A stretch of DNA of 64,000 bases from Neospora caninum Liverpool (Eukaryota > Apicomplexa > Conoidasida > Eucoccidiorida > Sarcocystidae). The notes under the pieces were generated by a model. The model made no database searches and was not told where the DNA came from. It saw only the letters and a program-made list of their open reading frames with translations. Below, piece by piece: positions 1-13,033 of the stretch. Position numbers and translations under genes: made by a program. How positions within the stretch are numbered: position 1 is the first letter of the stretch; every line of letters starts with the position of its first letter. The DNA is taken from contig NC_018398.1 of assembly GCF_000208865.1 (NCBI RefSeq), positions 744,001 through 808,000 on the forward strand. Direction: 5' to 3'.

Positions 1-1435
1 ACTACGTGTGAGTGCACCGCTGGCGCCTTCAGGCGAGAAACGGTCTTCGCAGAGAGGCACGGCGGAAGACATGTCTTTGGAGAGTGCACGGTCGAACAGT
101 CTCGCTTTTTCCGACCAGGCAGAGGGATCTCCACAGAGAGCGAGCGGCGAGGCCACGCTCAGCTTGCAGGCACTGGAGACGACACTGTCGCGCTGTCGTG
201 CGCCACGGCGCTCTGAAAGCAGAACGACTGCCGCGCGTCTCTCGCGTGCAACCTACCCGTAGATGGCCATGAGACCCGTCACCGAGATGTTGAGTTCGGG
301 CACGCCGTAGGTTTCGAAGAACATTTCCGCCATCTTCTCGCGGTGTCGCAGCGAGCAGAGAGGCGGTTCCGTCAGCAGGACTGCATGTTCACTGGTCTGC
401 ACTCCTAACATGTTGTACGTGGAGTTCCAAACTTCTTCCATCTGCAGAGGGAACGCAGCTCGCACATCCACCGACGTGCAAAGCGCGGCAGGCGATAGCT
501 GGGAAAAACTCAGGACTGATATGGGCCATCGCAGCTGCTGGCACCAAGGCAGACGGACGCGTAAACTTTGTGAGGAAGGGGAGGCAGAAAACGCACCGGA
601 CGACGTCGTGCATCCGCCTCGACATACAAATACATATATACACATACACATACACAGGCAGATATACAAGTATATATGCATACATATATATATACATAAG
701 CAGCGCGAGAGGAACGAGACTTACATCAACCCAGTTGTCGATGTGGCCATGGTCAATTGGGTACGTGAAACTCAAATGGTGACGATTGGCAATCGCCTCC
801 TCGCCGACAAAGACGGCCCCGCTGCCATCTTCTCCATCTTTGGCAGCGTAGAGGTCCACGAAGCGACGACGAGGGCGGCCAACAATGGTTGGGAAGACCG
901 TCGTCGGCTGCTCATGTGAAGAAAGCCCGGCCTTCATGTAACCTGGAGACACGCAAACACTCACAACAGTGTCCATTCCCTGACTGCCGTAGCAATGTGT
1001 CCTTTCTGAAAGACAGCAACAATGCAGATATATACGGATACGCAGCGACGTATACACGGAGACGCATGCACGCATACATACATATATACCTACATACATA
1101 CGCATATACATACGCATATACGCATATACATACGCATATATACGCATATACATGCATACATACATGCATACGTATATACAGGTTGGCATAAGCGCATTTG
1201 CATGCGCACGGACGCTTGCATAGAGACGCGAGGAAAGGCCAGTTGGCAGGAGCCGGCAATTTTGAAGAAAGCCATCTGCGTTCGAAACAGGAACAGCCAC
1301 GCAGTTGGTTCAGAGAAGAGACGAACCTGATCCATTGTCGATGACAACGGTGGGAGGGGCGTCATAGAACTCCGCGGCGGCGCCGTCTCCGGGCATACCC
1401 CCTGCTGGCAGTTCCTCTGTTTCGTATTCCGCCAT
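1..1435 (-). CDS. Actin-related/actin-like protein, 5' part (runs off left edge)
   Basis: Actin-fold protein; the family binds ATP and works in filaments, dynactin or chromatin remodelling. The ATG is at 1435. Exons read 1435-1327, 942-725 and 441-257, with consistent phases 1, 0 and 2. Exon 1 ends in the phosphate-1 motif (VVIDNGSG). Exon 2 carries TVFPTIVGRPRR, the actin motif following that loop, then YPIDHGHIDNWVD, like actin YPIEHGIVTNWDD. Exon 3 starts MEEVWNSTYNML and contains LLTEPPL, FFETYGVP and TGLMAIYG. A phase-compatible fourth exon, 172 to about 6, would add some 55 residues that do not look like actin (ACKLSVASPL...), where actin normally has the phosphate-2 region. The 35-residue acidic N-terminus and the charged stretch after VGRPRR differ from conventional actin, so this is an ARP or ALP rather than actin itself. 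The subclass cannot be fixed from this fragment. Both introns are rich in CATA/TATA repeats. Confidence 0.87.
626..690. repeat. TA/CA-rich microsatellite in ARP intron 2
   Basis: Imperfect TATACACATA-type repeats fill the middle of the intron between exons 2 and 3 (724-442). They are non-coding. Similar tracts recur in the introns of other genes in the window. Confidence 0.85.
1070..1185. repeat. CATA/CGCATATA microsatellite in ARP intron 1
   Basis: Alternating CATACATA and CGCATATA units lie within the intron 1326-943. They give rise to spurious Tyr/Ile/Cys-rich ORFs on both strands, which are not genes. Confidence 0.88.
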
Positions 1436-4400
1436 TTTTTCGAAAGCCGGTTGGGGGGGGGGCGGAAACGGGGTGGAGTTTGAGGTCTATCCAAAGACAG
1501 GGCCGGCAAAAATATGCAGGATTCTCCAATCGGGGGTTCTCTGCTTCACGAGCAACAGGCGCCACGCCCAACTGGATGCTTTTATATATCCATAAACCTG
1601 AGAAAGGAGTCGTCCTCGTTCGCTCTCTGACTGTAACTTCTTTTCCTTCTGATTTGGACGCTGGCGACGAAAAAGGAGAAAATGTGCGTGAACGCAACAG
1701 TCAGCGGAAGGGGCGGGCTCGCGTCTCGTCAGTGTATGGACAGCTGGAGGAGCGGCGGGCAGGCAGGACGCACACGGGAGAAGGGTTCCAACGGCGAAAA
1801 AAGCGGGGCAGAATCCCGTGGAAATGAATGAGGCAGCGAGAGACAAGAGATGTGAAAAAGGGGAAACCACCTGAAACGTGTAGAAGAAGTGGCTGCAAAT
1901 TCGTGAGAAAAATCGCGGAGAAGAGGGAGGGGGAAAGAGTCACGGATTGGCCGGTGTGTCGGCAGGAGAAGAGCCAAAAGGACCCTGAAAAAGACAGAAA
2001 AAGTACGAAGCGGCAGCGGTCTTCTTTGTTCTTTCGCGCGCCACGAAAGGTCAAGGAAACACGACCGGAGAAGCACGAGAACCGCCGACAGGAACTGCGG
2101 GAGCGGTAGGGCGAACACGTTTACGCAAGTCGCCGATAACAGAATATCGCTGAGGCTGTTAAAGAAAGGAGGGGAAGGGGGATAGAATGGCAGAACCGAG
2201 AGGAAAGAAAAGGCAATGAAGATATTTTAACCACTCCGGAGCGTGGCACTGGATATACCAAGAAGAGGCAAGGAAGAAGCAAATCGCAACGAGTCAGCGA
2301 AGGTTCCCAGTAGAGGAGCACCGGCAATTAGGGAGGCACACACGAGGCTTGAAAGGGTCTTTTCCGTAGCGAAAAAACGGGGAAAGACACTAAAACAGCC
2401 CTTCAAAAGAAGAGCGAGAGAGACTGGACAGCTACCCCTGTTCTATTGACGGCGCGGCACAGGCGCTATCACTCGGAGCGGCCGAGACTGGTACCGCACT
2501 TGCAGAGAGACAGAATGAAGAAAATGCCCGCACGAAGCTCTGCTGAACTGCGGAAATCAGAGAAAAACCAGGAGGTAAGTTGCCGCTCGGTCGGTCAAAC
2601 GTTTGCTATAATAGGGGGGGAACCGCTTACCGGTTGAGAGACTCGAAGGCTCGTCGGGTGGTTCTCACAGTGTCGCCAAGGGTTGGAAAAGCTGTTCATT
2701 CAGAGTTAAAACCATGCATGCAACACGGAATCTCGTCAGCGAGCACGAAGCGACTCAGCTTTCAGCCCCGCCGAAAAAGCGACCGGGTCCGCGAACCGAA
2801 AGAGCTTGGTCTTCGAAGGAGACTATCCATGCGTATATGTACCCGAAAATGCGTCAGATTTCGTCTCACTTTCCACGCTGTGTAGTCCCGAGCGGTCTCA
2901 CAAAGATTTAAATCAGTCATTGGCTGGTGTCGCCACTTGCCGGGGAAGGGTTTCCTGCCAGCGCTCGAATGTGCGGGCCCCGGTTGTGTAAGCTTTCCAG
3001 GGAAGTGGCGAGATGCGGAGGGTGTAAAAATCGCTATGGGATTCTCCCTTAGTCGCCTCTGGTATGTAACATCCTGGTAGGAGTCTACTGCAATGAAGCT
3101 TTTTATGGACGCATCTTGGGGGTGAAGGCAGATTCAGTACATACCTTGCGCCCCAAGTGGGCTGCCAGGAAGTCTCTGGTACAATATGCGAACTCGGGAC
3201 AGTTTTCGAGAGTCTCTTTCCCCCGGGAGAAGAACGAGGAGGGAATGATGCCAGGTCTAAAGAGGATCCGATATGACTCGTGCTAAGTGATGAGCATTTT
3301 GGCAAACAACTTGCCGACCGTCGGCCGCGTAGCCTCTTTGTCGCCGAAAACTCGAGCGGAGAGGGTAACGTCAAAACGAGTTGAGTGGTGTACACTTTTG
3401 TGTGTACCAGACGCGTCATGCCAGCCACTTCCATTCGCAGCGGAATTCCCGAATAAAAACACGAACAACTCAGGCACGCACAGAGGCTGACAGTGAACCC
3501 CACCACGCAGCGCACGTACACGTGTACTCCGTGGCGATGCGGCTGCTCGTTTTCGTTCAAAGGAACTGGGCGACGTCTTCGCAAAGACAAGCTCTCTCCA
3601 GCTCCACGCTATCGGCTCGCCACCTCGATTCCTAAAGACGTGCCGGGCACTCTTTTTTGGGTGAAAAAGCCAAAGAGCGTGTTCACGTTATATTAGGTTT
3701 GTTGGATCCTCCGAGTAGCCACTATCGAATGAAACCGTGTGCTCCATCGGACTTCTCGAAAAAACTCATCGTTTAGATCGCGAATGTTTTGGGTTACCGG
3801 ACTAACTGTTTGGCGGAAGACTCGGATGTGGAGCTCTGTTTACGGAGGCATCCTTGTCGTGTGTTCCAGCAATAATACTTTGGTAAGACAGAAGAAGGCT
3901 AAGAAGGGAGCAACGTTTGAACAAACTTACAAGATAAAGCTTAACTCATTTCAGCCCCTGGACACCGACAATTCCCTAGGGCGTCTGTCGCTTTTGTGGA
4001 CATTGCCATAGCGATACTCGCTGTGGGAAAGACTGCAAGACCCGCCGCCTAAAGCTTCGGCTCTTACGCTGAGCGAAGGTAAGGTCACCAGTGTCTGCCT
4101 GCCTGCGCCTCTGTCGAGGACGTCGCAGAATAGAGGGCCTACAACTATCATATTCATTCCTCTATTGTCGGGCTGGCGGGAGACTCGGGAAGACGAACCG
4201 GAAGCATTAGGAAAGCTTGTTCAAAATCCCTCTGTCGAGTGAGCTGTTGCTCTTGGTTGTCAGCTTTGTGGCCCTGTCCTGCACCGCGGTAATTCGTCAC
4301 TGCTTCCTCAACCCAAAATACCGGGTGTATCTCCTCATCCCATAATGTCGGGTAATTCCACAACGAGGTTGTGAGATGCCGCGTCATAACTTCCCATGGT

Positions 4401-7190
4401 GCGTCTCGCTACTCTAGACCTAGGCTGCTATTTGATATTCCGTGAAGACTTGGTGACGGGCATCAGAAACGAGAGTTTCGAGGGAGGGTTTTGCAGATGG
4501 ATTCGTCACCAGATGCTCAGTTTTGCCTACGACTCAAATTCAGCGGAGCCTAACGTTGGTGACAGACAGGGAAAGACGCTCAACCCCTGGCGAAACCATG
4601 TAAGGCCAGGATACAGAGAAATGCCTAACACAACCATCCTGTTGTTGCACTTCACTCACACATAGGAATGCTATGGTTTAGGGGCATGTCACCGTGGAAT
4701 TGGCGCAGACGGTGGTCCCGAGAAGGCCCCCCACCTATATCCTGCGTTCATTGTAAAGTCACAAATATCGACACCAGGTCGGGTCCATTCCCCAGCTGGC
4801 ACCACAGGCACTGTATAATATCGCCGGGCTCTTCAGCGGCACCGAACAACACCAGAATCAGTGGAACTGTTTGTGCGCGTAGGCTGTCGCAAATGCTAGG
4901 CGATGCATTCTTCTCATGGGATGGCTCCGGGAGTGGCAGTTGACGCTTACGATTCGAAACGAGGCAAGAAAGTCCAACAGGGACACTTGCAAGTCCTGTT
5001 CACTTGTTACGGTGTCATGGAAGAACTCACAAGAGGCTAGCTCCTAAGCGTGGACGCCACAACCAACTCGGGGGAGGAATCTAAACCTCGTACCGCCCTG
5101 CGCCCCAGTAAGGGAAGCACTGCTTTTTCTCTGGTAGCTGCCCTCTTGGCAGTTTAGGGCGCTCGATAAACCTTCATTAGGACATCCGTGTGTTTCATGC
5201 AAGTCTCCTGTCTGAAATAGTGGGCCATGCCGGACTTGCAAACTGCTGGTTGACCCGCTGCAGAGTGAGTCCCACACAAGGAGGCCTGGGCGGACGGTGA
5301 ATGTCTGATTTACATTGCATACGGTTCATTTTGCGTGCACTGCGGGGTTCACTGCTCAGCCTCTACTCCTTAGGCGCTCGTGACGGTCGTTGCTCCCCGG
5401 AAATCGATCTACAGCGCGACTGTCTACGTCCATTTTCAGTCAACCCCGAGGCCCCCTCCTGGACCAAGTGCTGCAAGCTGGTTGTACATACTTGGACCCG
5501 TTGGATACGGCCTTGCATTTTGTTCACACTCTCTTCCGAAAAACGACCCCGTCTACCAGCGACTCCTCTCCTGGGCACTGTCCTACATGTGCCACTACAT
5601 GTGCACTCATCAGGAACAGTAACCGTGCACCACGAAAACGAGGCGTTTCTGCGTCCTCCTCCACGGCGACGCTCCTGCCGTTTCCATGCCAGAAGATACG
5701 CGAGGTTCCCTCAAAGGCGCCGGAAATTCCCCACTAGCGGTTTATTGGCGTAGTGGCGAAGATCGCGGCCAGAGCACATCGCCTCCAGCGAGACCTTTTA
5801 AAGCGATTCGTGTCGGCATGTCTGCATCATGGTTGTGCGTTCTTTTGGGTGGTTGTGTCGGTGGACACGAAATACAGCCTTTCCCGACTTGCGTAGACGA
5901 CTCAATTTCTCGGGGTCACGCCAGGTTCTTTCTGGGACTCACTTACTCGAGCGCCTTATTCCTCAGACATGGACGACTGTCTCGCTGGGGAGGCGTCGAA
6001 CGAGTCTGAACACATGGGGTGCCCACCGTACACCATGTGGATGTCTGTCCTCTGACCAGTCCTCTGACAAGCCTTGATGTGTTCTTCTATTTCCAGTTTG
6101 AAGATGACTCGAAGAGTGACAGCGCGCAGACGCCCACGCAGAGTGCGGTATCTGCATCCCCGGTCATTCGAAAGTGCTGACTGCTGGTGAGATGTGCACC
6201 CAGCGAATTTTTGCCAGTGTCTTCAAGAGGCGATCTGTATCGTTCTCTTGCCACTCTCACTTGCTGCCCTCAGAGCTAGTCACGTGGCGGGGTCCGCGAC
6301 AATTCGCCAAGAGGGAGGCTGTCACCCGGTTAAGTAGACGCGCACGCGGCCCGAACGGCGACACGCGTGTCGGCGAACCGCGAGGTTCTCGCGTTGGGTC
6401 CCTCCGCTACCACAGCCAGCGGTGTGACTGACGGCTTTTCCAACCACTTATTTCGCTGTGGCCGTTTTTTTTCACCACTCTTTTTGGAATACATCTAACA
6501 GTTCCCTCCAGCGATATCTTGCTTTCTGAGGAAATCTGTAGAGTTCGTGGACTGTCCGTACACTGCGTATATTTGTAACATACTTGCAGCCCATCGTCCG
6601 AAGCTGGGGCCGCAGTTTTCTCGCCGTTCCAGCAGGAAATCGCAAAGCGAAGCCAGCGCGGCCCCATCGTCTCTCCCCGCCGAGGAGCATCCCGGCACGT
6701 GCACGGTGGTCCACCGCAGACTGCGAACGCGACCTGGGTCTCTCCAAGCAAAGTAGGAACACGCAAACGGACGAGCAATTTGCGGGCGTCTGGCTTTCTG
6801 CTCGGGGTGGTTGCGTGCGCTTTTTCTTTTTTGCATTTCTGAGTTGTCTTGTCCCAGAAATCGGCCGTCTTCTTGCGGTTTGCTTGCCCGACGTTGTTTA
6901 TTTCTGCCAAGAGAGGGCGTTTTCGAACGGAACACCCTCCGTCCCCCAGCCAGCGCGCTTGTCCCGTAGGAAGAACAGAAACGTTCCAGAAATACACCCA
7001 GAAAGTACACTTTGTGCGTCGACACTCTGCGCTCCGCTGGATACACGTGCCACACATTTTCTTTCTTTGTGTACGCTCTTGAAATCGACCGGGGCCGCGT
7101 CGTTTTCCCGTTTACCCGATTTCGTCTGTCTCTCGGGCTCGTGTGTCTTGAGCCTTCTTCCCCGCTTTTCGACTTCTCTTTGTCGTCAAG
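1436..7190. other. Long intergenic stretch between divergent ARP and GAPM-like genes
   Basis: About 5.75 kb between the two divergently oriented start codons. I checked the ORFs here on both strands (for example 5301-5753 plus and 2913-3590 minus). They show no recognisable domain, no string of splice-compatible exons and no coding-like amino-acid composition. The segment must hold both promoters and 5' UTRs. It has a G-run near 1451, a TGCATGC word near 2714 and a pyrimidine-rich stretch just upstream of 7191. A long 5' UTR or a non-coding RNA is possible, but nothing in the sequence proves one. Confidence 0.6.
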
Positions 7191-8677
7191 ATGTATTCTC
7201 TCGGTGTCGAAGGTGATGAGACCCTGTTGGCGCAAAACCAGCTGAGCATGAGCAGCCGACAGGGCTCCGCTTACATGATGGGCCATCCTTCGATGACTAG
7301 CACGATGGGAGCCCCGGCCATGTTCGTTGACGAAGATGCTGAACCCAGCCCCCGCGGCGAAGAACATACGCCGATCATCCACTTCCTCACCACGAAGCTG
7401 CTCCGATTTTCGCTGTCTCTCAAGTCCGTTTCGATGGCTCTGATGTGCATCTTTTTCCTCGCATTCGGTGGGCGGTGGGTTTTCACCTTCCACGCGTACC
7501 CGGACATGTCCAACGGCTTCCACTTGTCCATGGTTGTCCTCATGACCATCTACCTCGTCGGCACGCTCTTCCTTGCGCTCTTCCAGGCCTTCGTTGCCGA
7601 TGATTCGAAGTGAGTTTTCAGCAGGATCAGACCACTGCGTTCGCGAATCTGGAGCTTCCCGGTGACACACACAGAGGGCTCGTACCTCGTTTCCATAGGC
7701 TAACAAAAAATGTGTGAAGAATCTCCCTCTCTCCTGTACACACCGCTTCATTTTAAATGCATTTGTCTGTCTCTTCCCCGTGCGTCTTGCCAACAGGTGG
7801 ACCAAAGGATTCCGAACAGGCTCGAAAATCCTCTCTGCGGCTGTAACTTTGGACGGTTTGGCGGCCATGCTCCGACTCGTCCAGTACCTCTACCTGTACA
7901 ACTACCTCTCCGTTGTCTGGTGGACAAAGTTCAACGTGTCCAAGTCAGAGTGGATCCTCTTCACGGTCAGCAACGTGTTGGACGGCCTCTCCCTCCTCTC
8001 CTACGGCTGGGCTTTCTTCTACATGGAGGTGTACCACGATGAGGGGACCTACGAGGAACTTGCCTGGGGCATGTTCGGCCTCTTCTCTCTCTCTGGAATC
8101 CTCAGTAAGTCGGAAAAAGAGAGCGCGTGCGGTTTTTGCCCGTTCCACAGTCTCCAGCTTCCCCGGAAAAGAGTGCCATCGGCGAAATTGGGGTTTCGTG
8201 CGTTGTGCGTGGTTGTTCTCAGTGATCCTCATGGTCTTTGCCGGCTTTGGAGCGGTCTTCATGCTCCTGACCGTTGCTGGTGCCTACGCCACCGCCTGTT
8301 ACTGGGCGTACCTCTTCGAGCCCCTCCTGGAGAAATGGTCTCCTGAGCTCCACTGCCGTGACATCAACACCGACATCATGCCCACTGAAGGTGCACAACA
8401 AACTGGCGCCGGCGCTTCGTCGACTGGATACTACGGCACCAACCAGACTCTGGGTAGCTCACCGGGCCCCGTCTACCAGCCCCTGCAGGCCGGAGTGTCT
8501 TCTGACCATGTCGGCCGCATGGGAAGTGCCTCCCTCGGCAACGCCGTCATGGGCAGCTACGTTCCCCAGGCGGAAGCCGCAGGCATGGAAATCCCGACTC
8601 AGTACGACTATTCCCAGCTGCAACAGCAGGTTTCTCGTGAGGTCGAAATGGGTGTTGTGAACCCAAACTACCAGTAA
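7191..8677 (+). CDS. GAPM-like inner membrane complex multi-pass protein
   Basis: Predicted 393-residue membrane protein. Exons are 7191-7609, 7797-8104 and 8223-8677; phases match and the total of 1182 nt ends at TAA. The ATG is preceded by a purine-rich context (gtcaag). Residues 1-75 are hydrophilic. About six hydrophobic segments follow, roughly at residues 80-96, 110-133, 150-172, 190-215, 235-252 and 254-280, including MALMCIFFLAFGG, MVVLMTIYLVGTLFLALF and GAVFMLLTVAGAYATACYW. The last ~100 residues form a polar Gly/Gln/Tyr-rich tail ending VNPNYQ. This architecture and pattern match the alveolate-specific GAPM proteins, which span the inner membrane complex of apicomplexans and link the gliding motor to the subpellicular network. 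The family call rests on recognised similarity, and I cannot tell which GAPM it is. Another polytopic alveolate membrane protein is the alternative. Confidence 0.78.
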
Positions 8678-11615
8678 ACAAACCGTAGCATACACAGGGA
8701 GAAATGCGGACTTTTTCGTATACCCTGCATCAGGGGAATGAAAATACGCTCCCACGGAAGACGGGGAGGAAGACAAGGTACCCCTGGGGAAGGCAAGGAA
8801 CGGCGAGAATGAAACACACAAATCTCTATAGCTTCGACTTGGCTGAATCTGAAAAGAACTACGCTGTTTCACACATCTTGCCGTACGAAGCGATAGACGA
8901 ACGTACTGGACGGTGGGTAAGTTTGAAACAAAGCACGGTTTCTGGCTTTTTGGGGTGTGTACTGGAGATTCCTCTCCACACAGCTGAGGTGAAAAGCCTC
9001 CCGATTCTTCCGTAGGAAAAATGGTTTTCTGGCTGACGCGCCTATTGGCAGGTGCTATGGTTTCTACTTGCGTTCTCGGAACGCTTCGAGAACACTTTGA
9101 TTTTTTTACAATTCCGATGGAAAACGTCGCATCGCAATCGTCCGATTTGCCTGCTCGGACAGTTTCCGAAAGTATCCCCCGCCAGCGCAACAGGCACCGC
9201 AGTGGCCTCTGCTTTGGGGCAGTGTCTGGCGGCGGCCTCTCTACACAGGCATTCCCTGCGCGCTGTTCACGCATTGCAATGCAGTCCCTGTTAGTACTCA
9301 GGTTTTCTGTTTTAGCTTAGCTGTTTTCTGATAGCTTCTCATTACTAGAGAGCACTCGCTCAGCTATTCAAAAACAGGCCTGAACCGCAGATTACACAAC
9401 GCACCCCAGTCCTTCCCATTCGACAGCGCGAACACTCGTAAACTAGATAAACACTCAGCAATGTCTTTTGCCTACACTCAAATGGCTGTTTAGAAACCAC
9501 CCAGCGCGCCGGTAGGCCACCCCAACTCAAGAACATGTCAGTTCTGCTAGCGGCTGATGAGCGTATCCTCAATACACGTTCAGTGACAAATTTCTATGAA
9601 CGAACTCAAGTCTACGCAAAGGCAATGTCACGCTTGCTTAATGGGTGCGAACAGAACTGTCGACGCTCTCTCCGTATGGACGCAGCAATCTTCATCCTTT
9701 GCTTATCGGTTCATTCATTCCATGAGCAGGCATATCCTCGTCGTCACATTTGAGTTCCGAATTTTGTTCGGCACATCTTAATCGTCTGTACTGAGTGACT
9801 TCCGGGACAATATTCTGCTGTATTCTTCATAAACGGATTTAAGCAAAACTGCAGACACTTCCGCTCCAGTAGCATTGCCGCAAGTGGGATGTTCATTTTC
9901 TCTGAAATTGCGACAGATTGGCCAGAGGCTGCGATATTCTATGGTGCCTCCTGCGCCCCCCACTGAGGACGCGGGACGCATGACCCGCCTTTTCTCAGTA
10001 ACCTCGCAACGGTTACTGTGCCCATGCTCGAAGAAAAGATTTACAAGTTTGGAATATAGCACACCATCCTTTAACACACCTGAGGAGTGACGGAAAAGCG
10101 ACTACGCGCGGTCGCCTGCAAGGGAAGCTGGAGAGTTTTGTCGCTTTTGGGACAGTTATAATCCACCCTTGGTGTATTTCTGTTTTCGTGCAATGTCATG
10201 AAGCTGAACCACGGGCTCTGGAAAGCTTTGGCAAGAAGGCCCGGTACTTGTCCATAATTATCAACAAAACAGGCAATAATGTCCGTAGAAGCGCGACTGC
10301 GTGTGTGAGCAGAGCCCTTGACCAGCAGTGACATTTAACACGAATCTTCTGCAACAAGAAAAACACGTTTGATACAGCATGCGGAAACGAAGCTACGGAA
10401 ACGGCCCAAGTAATCCATAGGTCGACCGAGACGTAGATGCTTCTCACCTACGACTCGAGGAGTTGGTGTGCGCTTTTTTTTAACACCTGGACCATGCACC
10501 CACAATGCAGCGGAGTTGGGGAATCCTCTGGATCTCAGTCTTTTCGTTTGAGGGTGTTTAGCGGACATTCGGATGTGGTGACGAGACTGCAGCAAGAATC
10601 TGCCTTGGTTCTTCCCTGTGCTTGCCTTCTACTTCGTGCTGAGAAAGAAGTGTTCCGGGGGTGCTGGTCCAGTTGATCGCGGGTGTGAAATGCGTTTTGT
10701 CTGGGAAGTGACATCAGCAGAGATCAGACATGTACGGGATCTGAAGGCACAACTCGCTACTGTCCCGATGAACAGAACAGACACCCACTGGCGTGCCGTC
10801 CTTACAGCAACTCAGCGCAGACGCGCCGCAGACCAGCGCTCTTGTATGTTGTCCGTCTCCGCACCGCCTGTGTGTTGACCTAGATAGACGTCCAGGCTCC
10901 AGAGGATACAGCGAAGACACAGCGAGGCGAACACTGCCGGCAAAAGGGTGTTGCACCAGTTGGCCCAGCCAGGCCTCTCCCTCGCACCTGGTGAACTACG
11001 ACAGCAGCGCTCACACCGGAGTTTGGCTATCGCATCTCAACACGAGCCCTGAGGCGCAGGCAGAAATCACGCGTCATCGACGCCAGGGAGAGAGCGCGCG
11101 GCTTCGCCTGATCGAAGTGAGAGAGCTTCGAGGCCAGAAAGCGCGTTTTTGGTCGACTTAACGGCGCAAGACAACGCATGCATGCTATACTGGGACGCCC
11201 GTACTGTTGTGTCGCTTCGCCGAAAGCTGCGAGAGACAAGACCGCTCGCAAAGTATTGCGGCGTCTCCCAGACCAGCAAATTCGCCAGCACAGAGAACCG
11301 CTTGGGGAATGTTCTATCATAAGAACGCCTGCTTGAGACAGAGCGTCTTCTCCAAGTAGTAAACTGACGGATTTACTCAAGTCTGGCGACCCAAAGCGAC
11401 AGCGAAACTTGACGTCCCCCACGCATGCACGGCATGCACTCAAACTGTTCCACGGGGGGAGGCAGATGCACATGGAGAAAAAGCGACGCTTTCGCGTATG
11501 CGATGCATGTACCGTTTGGCCGCTCTCGAACAGAGTATACGCCTCTCTTCGTTGGCTCGCCCCAATTCGCTATGCGGCGTCGAAACTGAACTGCTGCGGA
11601 CTCCTCGTGCACGCT

Positions 11616-12275
11616 TTACCGTGCACCGGCGACGTCTTTGTGCAGTGCAGAATCCGACGAAGGAAATAGCCGAGCCGACAGCGCAGTCTCGAGCCTGTTT
11701 TGGAGAGAAGTCGAACTGTATCCCCGGACCTTTTGAAGGCGGTTCTGCAGGGCTGGAGCGCTTTGGCCTCCAAATGCGATCTGCTTTAGCCATATATCAG
11801 GGTGTCCACGACGCGCTTCCTGTGCTGCCTTTGCCACAGAAACAAACTGCTCGAGGAGACTCTTTTTTTTCTTCTTTCGGGGCTTTTTTCTCCCCTCTTC
11901 ATGCACGACAGGTGTATCCGGTCCCGAGGCGTTGCCAAAGTCCAGGTTTCGTTTTCCCCTTTCTTTTTTGACGTCTTGCATCGACCCTCGTCCGTTTGCC
12001 GTCTCTTCTTGCTTCCCTCGCTTCTTCAGAGCTTCCCCGGTGTTTCTCCACAAACTTCCCTGTTGACGCGTTGCCCAACACCGCCGAAGCTCGCCCAGTG
12101 ACCGCCTTGCTACGGGAATCCTTCCTGCGACAAGCGCACCCACTTCCGGCGAAACACATGCACTCTCTCGGACACCCGAGACGACGCATGGATCCTCTTC
12201 ACATGGACAAAACTGGTTCTGAGAAGGATCTGCGCCGCCTTTGCCGGATTCCCTCGCACAGACACGCCCACACAT
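11616..12275 (-). CDS. Weak hypothetical ORF (Lys/Arg-rich), doubtful
   Basis: An open frame of about 219 codons antisense to the ATPase upstream region. It has a basic stretch (RKKKKK) followed by a possibly helical segment (SLLEQFVSVAKAAQEARRG). No domain is recognised. It has no clear splice partners, and GC-rich DNA in this genome gives chance ORFs of this size. It is listed only because the gap holds nothing better. It may equally be the antisense of a 5' UTR. Confidence 0.15.
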   Translation of the reverse strand: MCGRVCARESGKGGADPSQNQFCPCEEDPCVVSGVRESACVSPEVGALVAGRIPVARRSLGELRRCWATRQQGSLWRNTGEALKKRGKQEETANGRGSMQDVKKERGKRNLDFGNASGPDTPVVHEEGRKKPRKKKKKSLLEQFVSVAKAAQEARRGHPDIWLKQIAFGGQSAPALQNRLQKVRGYSSTSLQNRLETALSARLFPSSDSALHKDVAGAR

Positions 12276-12337
12276 TCCCTGTAAAACCCGTTTCTAGCAC
12301 GGGCCGACTCTGACAAGACCACCTTACCCTACACGCC

Positions 12338-12339
<2 letters not shown>

Positions 12340-12369
<30 letters not shown>

Positions 12370-12420
12370 TATGTATATAGATATACACATATATGTGTAT
12401 ATATGCATATTGATATATAC
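12340..12420. repeat. TA microsatellite
   Basis: Runs of TATATA with interspersed G and C, upstream of the ATPase. Non-coding. Confidence 0.85.
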
Positions 12421-13033
12421 GCGTCTGCGCTTGCTGGAGTGCTTCATGGACATGTAGAAACTGTATGCAAACGTGTTGGATCCTTCGAGGGAAACGCAGG
12501 TCTGTTCGTTCGGTGTGAACGCGACTTTTTCCCGTGAGAGACTTTTTTTTCTTCGCGGAAGCCTCCACGGTATGCGGCGACCGACTCCACGGCGGTCTCG
12601 CCCGCCCTTGTACCGGCGGGGCCGAGGCCCCTGACAGGCACTTTTCCGTGCCCAAAGCGAGGGCTGTTGTGTCATTCGCTTGTCTCTTTCGTTTCTTTCT
12701 CTTTTTTTTCTCTTGTCAAAACCGCTCCTTCGCCTTTTTCTCTCTTTTGATCAAGCACCCTTCTCCGCTGCGTCCTCGTGTCTCGCTTTCCTGGCTTCCT
12801 TCCTCCCCGCCTCCTCCCTTGCTTTTTCCCCTCTCGTTCCAACTGTGTGTATCCCCTTCCCTTCTCACTCTCGGCCGAGCGTCTTTTGTCTGTGCGTCTC
12901 TTGTCGGGTCCGTCCTCCAAAGGAGGCGCTCCGGTTCGCGTTCTCGACCGGGGTTTCGCCGAGAAGCGTTGATCTTCCGAGAAGACTCATCGTGTCTCCT
13001 TGCCTTCCACTTTTGTCTGCTTCGCTAGCAAGG

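Larger units (their letters stand above)
8678..13033. other. Intergenic stretch, GAPM-like 3' end to P5B ATPase start
   Basis: This must contain the 3' UTR of the GAPM-like gene and the promoter and 5' UTR of the ATPase. A TGCATGC word lies near 11178. A TA-rich tract is at 12340-12420, and a long pyrimidine-rich run (CTTT/TCCC) covers 12660-12900 just upstream of the ATPase start, typical of transcribed leaders in this group. Apart from the weak minus ORF at 11616-12275, nothing resembles a gene. Confidence 0.6.

Noticed and set aside
1022..1191. Tyr/Ile/His-rich ORFs at 1.0-1.2 kb on both strands
   Set aside because: Translation of CATA repeats within ARP intron 1.
6495..7868. 457-codon minus frame covering the GAPM-like promoter and first exon
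   Set aside because: It crosses exon 1 and intron 1 of a better supported plus gene, has no domain and has a mixed composition.
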